NCBI GenBank assembly: GCA_003661265.1
Contig: QMVU01000036.1
Coordinates: 1-8,589, forward strand
Direction of reading: 5' to 3'
Length of the DNA stretch: 8,589 nucleotides
Source of the DNA: Thermoproteota archaeon
Lineage (GTDB): Archaea; Korarchaeota; Korarchaeia; Korarchaeales; Korarchaeaceae
The position numbers and the translations under genes are program-made. Under the pieces are notes generated by a model, which made no database searches, was not told the DNA's origin, and saw only the letters and a list, made by a program, of their open reading frames with translations. Below are positions 1-4,312 of this stretch, in pieces (the first letter of the stretch is position 1; each line of letters begins with the position of its first letter).

Positions 1-1
1 A

Positions 2-262
2 CTTTACATAATTGATAGTGAAAAACCGATTAGGTCAGACTTGGGTTTAGATGAAGAATACGAATGTACAAAAGAAGAGTTTGAATATGAGTACAAAGGA
101 AGGAAATATAAGATTTTTGCAGAAGGACGAGAAGATCCATATCGTGTCCTTTTACGGTTTGAGGAACCAAATGGTACCGTATGGCATGCTGTAAGTGGAT
201 ATGCGTTGGGAGAGGGATTTGACTATTGGGAGGAAGAAACAATTGAAGAGGGATGGAAATAA
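2..262 (+). CDS. Acidic hypothetical protein, 5' end outside the window
   Basis: The frame is open from the first complete codon of the window to the TAA at 260-262, giving 86 visible residues. The TTG at 41 could be read as a start, but no convincing Shine-Dalgarno (SD) sequence precedes it and the frame stays open upstream, so I treat the gene as cut by the window edge. The product is very acidic (many Glu and Asp, for example a run containing EEYECTKEEFEYEYKGRKY) with several aromatic residues near the C-terminus (VWHAV, FDYWEEE). It has no membrane segment or recognisable catalytic motif. It lies 29 nt upstream of the zinc-ribbon gene on the same strand and is probably in the same transcript. 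I do not recognise the family; small acidic proteins of this kind are common among phage early genes, and some are DNA mimics, but nothing here shows that function. Confidence 0.6.
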   Translation, partial: LYIIDSEKPIRSDLGLDEEYECTKEEFEYEYKGRKYKIFAEGREDPYRVLLRFEEPNGTVWHAVSGYALGEGFDYWEEETIEEGWK

Positions 263-275
263 AAAGTGAAAACCC

Positions 276-284
276 AAAGGAGGT
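276..284 (+). promoter_or_regulatory. Strong Shine-Dalgarno for the 54-residue zinc-ribbon gene
   Basis: AAAGGAGGT is a full-length match to the anti-SD complement, 7 nt before the ATG at 292. It strongly supports the short ORF as a real gene and shows that the host ribosome uses the standard anti-SD. Confidence 0.85.
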
Positions 285-291
285 ATAAAAA

Positions 292-456
292 ATGGGATCT
301 GAAATCCAAAATAAGATCACCTGCCCTTACTGTCAAATGTCTTTCGTCGTGTGGGGAGTAATAGTAACTGAAAACAGCGAAGAACTGATTGACCAAGCCT
401 GGGTAGATTTTTGTCCTTACTGTGGAAAGAGACTTAGAGAATACTTGAAAAAATGA
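292..456 (+). CDS. Small zinc-ribbon protein with two CPYC knuckles (54 aa)
   Basis: The 54-residue product carries two CPYC motifs, at residues 11-14 and 41-44, the second followed by GKRL. This is the four-cysteine zinc-ribbon pattern, and one Zn(II) is likely bound between the two knuckles. Between them is a short hydrophobic beta-like stretch (MSFVVWGVIVT) followed by an acidic segment. The perfect SD at 276-284 fixes the ATG start. Its TGA overlaps the ATG of the SNF2 helicase gene (ATGA at 453-456), so the two are probably translationally coupled and may work together. In size and pattern it resembles small phage zinc ribbons such as the Com regulator of phage Mu, but this resemblance is generic and I do not claim homology. 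A role in binding nucleic acid or the helicase is inference. Confidence 0.8.
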   Translation: MGSEIQNKITCPYCQMSFVVWGVIVTENSEELIDQAWVDFCPYCGKRLREYLKK

Positions 457-1793
457 AGACTCAACCATTCGAGCATCAAATCAAAGCGTCTAAATTCCAC
501 CTACAACGATATTCTTCTGCCGATTATTCAGAGCAAGGAACAGGGAAAACTTGGGTCGCTATCAATGTGATTGAAAAGAGGATCGAGGCAGGGCAGATCA
601 AGCGCGCTCTAATTGTATGTCCTGCCTCGATCCTTCATGTTTGGGAATCAGAAATTGAAAAGCATTCAAGCTTTCTCACCTTTACCCTACTTCGAGGATC
701 TCAGCGAATGGAAATCTTCAAAGAAGTGGATACTCACTGTTATATCATTTCCTATGATTCCCTCACTTCTGATATTGTCAAGCTAGCAGTTAGGAAGTGT
801 CAGCAAGTCATCTTTGACGAGGTTCACAAGGCAAAGAACATCAGAGCGAAAAGAACTCGCCTTGCTCTAGCCCTCGCTCGCAAAATCCCCTATCGTTTAC
901 AAATGTCTGGAACCCCCTGGCCTAATTCCCTTGAGGACATCTTTTCACTCTTTCTCATCCTTGACCGTGGTGCTACATTTGGAACTAACTATTACCGTTT
1001 CCTTGAGCGTTATTTTTACGCCCGACCAATCCCCCGTACAAGGATAAAGCGCTATATTGCCAAACCTATCCTCAAGCACATTCTCAAGAAGGCATTACAG
1101 GGAAAAGCAATCCGCTATCTCAAAGACACCTTAAGAGATATCCCCCCTAAAATCTATCAGACGATTCCCGTTGATCTCTCTCCAGCACAGAGAAAATACT
1201 ACCGGCAGTTAAGTCATGATCTTCCAATTGAAGAATTCTCCTTTGAACTTCCCCCGAATATTCTTGCCAAATATGAAAAATTACAACAAATTGCAAGCGG
1301 ATTCCTCTATCTTGATAACCAGCTTGTAGAGCTTGATAACCCTAAAGCCCAAGCCCTTCTTGACCTTTTGCCCAATGTCCTCGCAGGAGGAAAGAAAGCT
1401 GTTATCGCCTGCAAATATCGCTATGAAATTGAGCTCCTCAAATCACTACTAAAAGGTTATCATCCTCTTGTACTGGATGGAACCACAACAAACAAAGGAA
1501 AAGTATGTAATAAATTCCAAACTGACCCAACTCATCAAGTTCTTATCATGCAGGTTGGGTGTGGGATCGGTGTAACTTTAACGGCCGCTGACACAATGAT
1601 CTTCTTATCAAATACTTTCAATTATGCTGATCGCTATCAGAGTGAGGATCGAATTCACCGGGCAGGACAACGCTCCCGAAGAGTGTTGTACATTGATATC
1701 ATTGCAAAAGATACAATTGATGAACGTATCCTCCGAATTCTTCGCAAAAAGAAACAGAGGATTGAGGATACGTTAGATAACCAGCAGATGTAA
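453..1793 (+). CDS. SNF2-family (SF2) DNA-dependent ATPase/helicase
   Basis: The 446-residue product is a compact SNF2-type superfamily 2 motor with both RecA-like lobes. Visible motifs are: motif I EQGTGKT (residues 27-33, Walker A); motif Ia IVCPASILHVW (54-64); motif II DEVH (122-125, where SNF2 proteins usually have DExH); motif III MSGTP (151-155); and motifs V-VI in lobe 2, GIGVTLTAAD (371-380) and QSEDRIHRAGQ (396-406) with the arginine finger. The pattern Q.EDRIHRxGQ is diagnostic for SNF2 proteins. It is much shorter than cellular remodellers and has no extra domain, which is typical of phage versions. SNF2 ATPases translocate on duplex DNA using ATP; phage members sit near replication and recombination genes, but the precise role is generally unknown. 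The start overlaps the stop of the zinc-ribbon gene (ATGA), so translation is probably coupled. Nothing appears broken or missing. Confidence 0.93.
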   Translation: MKTQPFEHQIKASKFHLQRYSSADYSEQGTGKTWVAINVIEKRIEAGQIKRALIVCPASILHVWESEIEKHSSFLTFTLLRGSQRMEIFKEVDTHCYIISYDSLTSDIVKLAVRKCQQVIFDEVHKAKNIRAKRTRLALALARKIPYRLQMSGTPWPNSLEDIFSLFLILDRGATFGTNYYRFLERYFYARPIPRTRIKRYIAKPILKHILKKALQGKAIRYLKDTLRDIPPKIYQTIPVDLSPAQRKYYRQLSHDLPIEEFSFELPPNILAKYEKLQQIASGFLYLDNQLVELDNPKAQALLDLLPNVLAGGKKAVIACKYRYEIELLKSLLKGYHPLVLDGTTTNKGKVCNKFQTDPTHQVLIMQVGCGIGVTLTAADTMIFLSNTFNYADRYQSEDRIHRAGQRSRRVLYIDIIAKDTIDERILRILRKKKQRIEDTLDNQQM

Positions 1794-1828
1794 GATTTTC
1801 TAACCAATGAGATGTTAGATTTTCTAAC
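1786..1828 (+). repeat. Pair of 19-bp direct repeats (18/19 identical) at the helicase 3' end
   Basis: AGATGTAAGATTTTCTAAC (1786-1804) recurs as AGATGTTAGATTTTCTAAC (1810-1828), offset by 24 bp. The first copy contains the helicase stop codon. The second copy contains a perfect small palindrome, TTAGA-TTT-TCTAA (1815-1827), which is degenerate in the first copy. The arrangement could be a tandem protein-binding site (operator or iteron-like) or simply a local duplication. No further copies were seen in the window. Confidence 0.7.
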
Positions 1829-1851
1829 ACGGCGGTCAATTATCTTGGGGC

Positions 1852-1977
1852 TTGACTCTCAAAGAAGTCTATCCTGAGTTAGAGCAAAGTGAAGCAATCG
1901 AATATGAAACTGTTACCTGTGTTGGTTTCTGGGTTTTCGTTGTTCTTGGTAAAGAATATCAAATCCAATCAAAATAA
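1852..1977 (+). CDS. Possible small hypothetical protein (41 aa)
   Basis: The region between the helicase and the terminator contains an ORF from TTG 1852 to TAA 1975-1977 with a protein-like composition: an acidic N-terminal part (KEVYPELEQSEAIEYE), then a hydrophobic stretch (CVGFWVFVVL, about residues 23-32) and a polar tail. It ends only 4 nt before the terminator stem, as the last gene of an operon would. Against it, the start is TTG, only a weak G-rich stretch (GGGG, 1847-1850) lies close upstream instead of the strong SDs seen elsewhere, and the frame is closed by a stop at 1825-1827. It could be a genuine small protein, possibly membrane-associated, or the remnant of a longer gene. 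I do not recognise it. Confidence 0.4.
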   Translation: MTLKEVYPELEQSEAIEYETVTCVGFWVFVVLGKEYQIQSK

Positions 1978-1981
1978 TTCC

Positions 1982-2006
1982 AAGCCCGGCTCCAGCCGGG
2001 CTTTTT
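1982..2006 (+). terminator. Rho-independent terminator ending operon 1
   Basis: A perfect 9-bp stem, AAGCCCGGC (1982-1990) and GCCGGGCTT (1995-2003), closes a TCCA tetraloop and is followed by T residues (TTT, then ACTTT). The GC-rich stem next to a U-tract is the canonical intrinsic terminator layout. It separates the helicase operon from the promoter at 2019-2047. Confidence 0.92.
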
Positions 2007-2018
2007 ACTTTCCCCTCC

Positions 2019-2047
2019 TTGGCAAAGTCTTTCCTCCTCATTATACT
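2019..2047 (+). promoter_or_regulatory. Sigma-70-type promoter P1 for operon 2
   Basis: TTGGCA (2019-2024; 5 of 6 matches to TTGACA) is separated by exactly 17 bp from TATACT (2042-2047; 5 of 6 matches to TATAAT). It lies just behind the terminator and ahead of the replication operon. A start near 2054 would give a leader of about 44 nt that contains the inverted repeat at 2071-2092. Confidence 0.75.
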
Positions 2048-2070
2048 ACCATGTAGAGCTGAAAAAATCC

Positions 2071-2092
2071 CCCAATCCATGATATAATTGGG
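2071..2092. promoter_or_regulatory. Inverted repeat over the second promoter (candidate operator or leader hairpin)
   Basis: CCCAAT (2071-2076) and ATTGGG (2087-2092) are perfect 6-bp inverted arms around a 10-nt centre that carries most of the extended -10 element. As DNA this is a plausible repressor site covering the P2 promoter. As RNA from P1 it would form a hairpin ending 5 nt before the start codon at 2098 and could restrict ribosome access. The sequence does not decide between these. Confidence 0.5.
2080..2088 (+). promoter_or_regulatory. Extended -10 promoter P2, predicted near-leaderless start
   Basis: TGATATAAT fits the extended -10 consensus TGnTATAAT exactly, with only a weak -35 (CTGAAA, 2059-2064, 18-bp spacing). 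Transcription starting 6-8 nt past the -10 would begin around 2095, within a few bases of the ATG at 2098, giving a leaderless or almost leaderless mRNA. This would fit the absence of a good SD before that ATG. Confidence 0.5.
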
Positions 2093-2097
2093 ATAAG

Positions 2098-2436
2098 ATG
2101 TACTTCCAAACCGTCATCCTCTATTGTCAGGTTAACGAAATCCCCACACCACAAGAAGCGGAATCCCTCCTCCTCCAAATTTCTGAAAGACTTAGCCTCA
2201 TCGCTATTGCCCCACCAGAGGTCTTCATCTACCCTCACCCTGAACGAGCCTATCTTATAATCCTGCCCATCGGACAATCACATCTTTCCTTTGAAACCTG
2301 GCCTGAGACGAGGACAATTCGTATCCTGATTGATAGTTGTAAGGAGATTGACGTTTCAATCCTGAAGGAAGAAATCGTAAAATACTTCTCTACCCAAACC
2401 TTGAAAATTGAGGAGATGGTAACACGATGGCCATAA
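2098..2436 (+). CDS. SpeD-like protein (divergent pyruvoyl-dependent AdoMet decarboxylase homologue)
   Basis: The 112-residue product resembles the small class of prokaryotic S-adenosylmethionine decarboxylase proenzymes (SpeD, roughly 120-130 aa), which cleave themselves before a serine to make a pyruvoyl cofactor. The core reads GQSHLSFETWPE (residues 59-70), against ESHL[ST]IHTWPE in typical SpeD, and a Cys follows 20 residues after the Ser. Aligned to the Thermotoga enzyme from memory, S61 matches the pyruvoyl-forming Ser63 and C81 matches the proton donor Cys83, with exactly preserved spacing. Two changes stand out: Q60 replaces the Glu before the cleaved Ser, and E66 replaces the processing His68. 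The protein may therefore self-process differently, decarboxylate another substrate, or be inactive. It is the first gene of operon 2, has no good SD, and overlaps the next gene by 10 nt. Confidence 0.7.
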   Translation: MYFQTVILYCQVNEIPTPQEAESLLLQISERLSLIAIAPPEVFIYPHPERAYLIILPIGQSHLSFETWPETRTIRILIDSCKEIDVSILKEEIVKYFSTQTLKIEEMVTRWP

Positions 2437-2597
2437 AATATACACCACCTAGGATCTCAACCATTAAAAGGAAACGTAAGTTTCCTCGAATACCAGCTCC
2501 ACCTCCAACACGAATCCATCTGTCCAAAAATCACTACAATCGCCAAGCGAACAAACGCCAAACTCAACTCCTGATCAAAGAGCAACTGGAGGAGTAA
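2427..2597 (+). CDS. Small basic proline-rich protein (56 aa)
   Basis: The ORF runs from ATG 2427 to TAA 2595-2597. The product is strongly basic, with a cluster KRKRKF (residues 14-19) and a proline-rich segment PRIPAPPP (20-27), then a polar, probably helical C-terminus (NRQANKRQ...KEQLEE). No domain is recognised. AGGAG at 2411-2415 is a reasonable but somewhat distant SD (11 nt). It overlaps the SpeD-like gene by 10 nt, and its stop shares one base with the primase-helicase ATG (TAATG), so it is locked between two conserved genes and probably coupled to both. Its charge suggests nucleic-acid binding or an accessory role at the replisome, which is inference. Confidence 0.65.
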   Translation: MAIKYTPPRISTIKRKRKFPRIPAPPPTRIHLSKNHYNRQANKRQTQLLIKEQLEE

Positions 2598-4312
2598 TGC
2601 AACCCCTTGATCTATTTGTACGGAAGGGAATACCTCATCGTATTGTTTCAAGCGGGCAGGAGATCCTTGTTAAAATCTGTCCTTTCTGTGAAAGCCGGGG
2701 AGTAAACACCAATGAGCATCCCTGGCATCTCTATGTCAATCGCTACACAGGGAAATACCATTGCAAGATCTGCGGTGCTCATGGAGATTTTTCACGCCTC
2801 AAGGAAGCATTTGGTTTCACCGCTTCAAAGCTCTCTATAAAAAAGAAACCTCCCATCTCAATCACTCTTGAAGAGCTTCAACGATGGCATAAACGTCTCC
2901 TTCTGGACAGAGAAGCACAGGAATACCTGAAATCAAGAGGAATCACTCTAGAGGCAGCAAAGCATTTCCTGATTGGAGTGACCGAAAGATACAATCGCCG
3001 TATGATTGCTATTCCCTACATCGTCCATGAAAAAATCTGTGGAATCAAATATCGCTCAATCACAGATAAAACCTACCTTGCAGAAACAGGATCAGATCTG
3101 AAAAATATCCTTTTCAATCACCAGATTCTTCTTTCCTCTCCTCCAGATGAAGTGATTATCACAGAAGGAGAGATGGATGCCCTTTGCCTTTTCTCTCAGG
3201 GATACCAAAACGTTCTCAGTCTATCCTCTGGAGCCGGCCAGGCAGGGACAGGAGATTTTCTTGAGGACTTAAAACAGGTCAAAGAAATCTATCTTTGCTT
3301 TGACAATGATTCTGAAGGCCGGCGGGCAACTCGTGAGCTTGCCAAGAGACTTGATTATAAATGTCGGTACATCCGTCTTCCTAATGGATACAAAGACATT
3401 AACGAGTATTTCATGGGGGGATATACCCTCAATGACTTTTTCCTCCTTCCACGCGAGGAGGTTCATATTGAACATGTCGAGCCTCTGGCTAAAGCAATCG
3501 AAACCTTGTATGAAGAACAGCAAACAGAGCCCATCGTCTTTCAGGTATTCACACCTTGGGAAGGAATGAATAAAATTCTGAGAAGAGGAAAAGGGATTAC
3601 AGAAGGGGATCTGGTAATAATTAGTGGATTCCCTAAGACGGGAAAGAGCAGTTTACTTATTCAATGGAGCTGTTACCTTGCCCAATCGGGTATTCCAGTC
3701 CTTTTCTATTGTCTTGAAATGAAGAAGCGGCGTCTTATCCCTAAGTTCATCTCTGCATGGCTAAAAGACGTTTACATCGAAGACCCTATGCAGGGGTTGC
3801 AGGTTAAAGAAGACGATCCTCCTATCTATATCGTTGATTCCTCAGCAGGTGCAGGAAAACCAAATGAAGTCTTTGAATTGATCAAGGAATCTGTAAAACG
3901 CTACGGAATCAAAGTTGTCGTTTTCGACAATCTCCATTTCCTCCTCTCTGATACATCTCATCTACCTGCCGAAATTGCAATGGTGACAAAGCGATTCAAA
4001 CTCCTTGCCGAAGAGTTATCTATCGCAATCTTCCTTGTTGCTCATGTTACAAAAAAGACAGACGAAATCAATCCTCCTACTTCTGCTGATCTCCGAGATA
4101 GTGGGATGATACGGGCAAACTCCGACTACATCTTCGTCCTTCACAGAAAACGCACCATGAAAGAAGAAATGGAAGATATCAAAGTCCCTGATTACGAAGG
4201 GCCAGCAGTGCTCATCCTTGACAACTGCCGCTATGGAGAAACCGGGCATATTATATTAGACTTTTACCCAGAGAAAAATCTATTTGAGGAGGTTTCCTTT
4301 GAAGAAAACTGA
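2597..4312 (+). CDS. Bifunctional primase-helicase (T7 gp4/Twinkle type)
   Basis: The 571-residue product combines a zinc-binding primase N-terminus, a TOPRIM primase core and a RecA-like hexameric helicase, as in phage T7 gp4. Zinc finger: CPFC (28-31) and CKIC (56-59). TOPRIM: TEGEMDAL (189-196) with the catalytic Glu190, then CFDNDSEGR (234-242) with the Asp pair, and KDINE (266-270). Helicase: Walker A GFPKTGKSS (344-352), the H1a Glu in CLEM (372-375), Walker B VVVFDN (440-445), H3 with AHVTK (482-486), and H4 with DLRDSGMIRANSD (498-510) followed by basic HRKR (516-519). It would unwind the fork 5'-3' and lay primers for the polymerase encoded next. GGAGGAG (2588-2594) lies just before the ATG, and the upstream stop overlaps it. 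All key residues are present, so both activities are expected. Confidence 0.95.
   Translation: MQPLDLFVRKGIPHRIVSSGQEILVKICPFCESRGVNTNEHPWHLYVNRYTGKYHCKICGAHGDFSRLKEAFGFTASKLSIKKKPPISITLEELQRWHKRLLLDREAQEYLKSRGITLEAAKHFLIGVTERYNRRMIAIPYIVHEKICGIKYRSITDKTYLAETGSDLKNILFNHQILLSSPPDEVIITEGEMDALCLFSQGYQNVLSLSSGAGQAGTGDFLEDLKQVKEIYLCFDNDSEGRRATRELAKRLDYKCRYIRLPNGYKDINEYFMGGYTLNDFFLLPREEVHIEHVEPLAKAIETLYEEQQTEPIVFQVFTPWEGMNKILRRGKGITEGDLVIISGFPKTGKSSLLIQWSCYLAQSGIPVLFYCLEMKKRRLIPKFISAWLKDVYIEDPMQGLQVKEDDPPIYIVDSSAGAGKPNEVFELIKESVKRYGIKVVVFDNLHFLLSDTSHLPAEIAMVTKRFKLLAEELSIAIFLVAHVTKKTDEINPPTSADLRDSGMIRANSDYIFVLHRKRTMKEEMEDIKVPDYEGPAVLILDNCRYGETGHIILDFYPEKNLFEEVSFEEN
4286..4292 (+). promoter_or_regulatory. 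Shine-Dalgarno that fixes the polymerase start at TTG 4299
   Basis: GAGGAGG ends 6 nt before TTG 4299, which is ideal spacing. An upstream in-frame TTG at 4284 overlaps this SD itself and has no SD of its own, so the start at 4299 is preferred. Translation therefore begins 14 nt inside the end of the primase-helicase gene. Confidence 0.8.

Noticed and set aside
30..468. Minus-strand ORFs opposite the first two genes, and similar minus-strand frames throughout
   Set aside because: They lie antisense to well-supported genes, lack ribosome-binding sites and show low-complexity hydrophobic translations typical of shadow frames.
3300..3569. Alternative plus-strand ORF inside the primase-helicase gene
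   Set aside because: It lies wholly within the TOPRIM-helicase coding sequence, has no SD, and its translation has no recognisable features.
4284..4298. Upstream TTG 4284 as the start of the polymerase fusion
   Set aside because: It overlaps the GAGGAGG ribosome-binding site and has no SD itself; TTG 4299 has ideal spacing.
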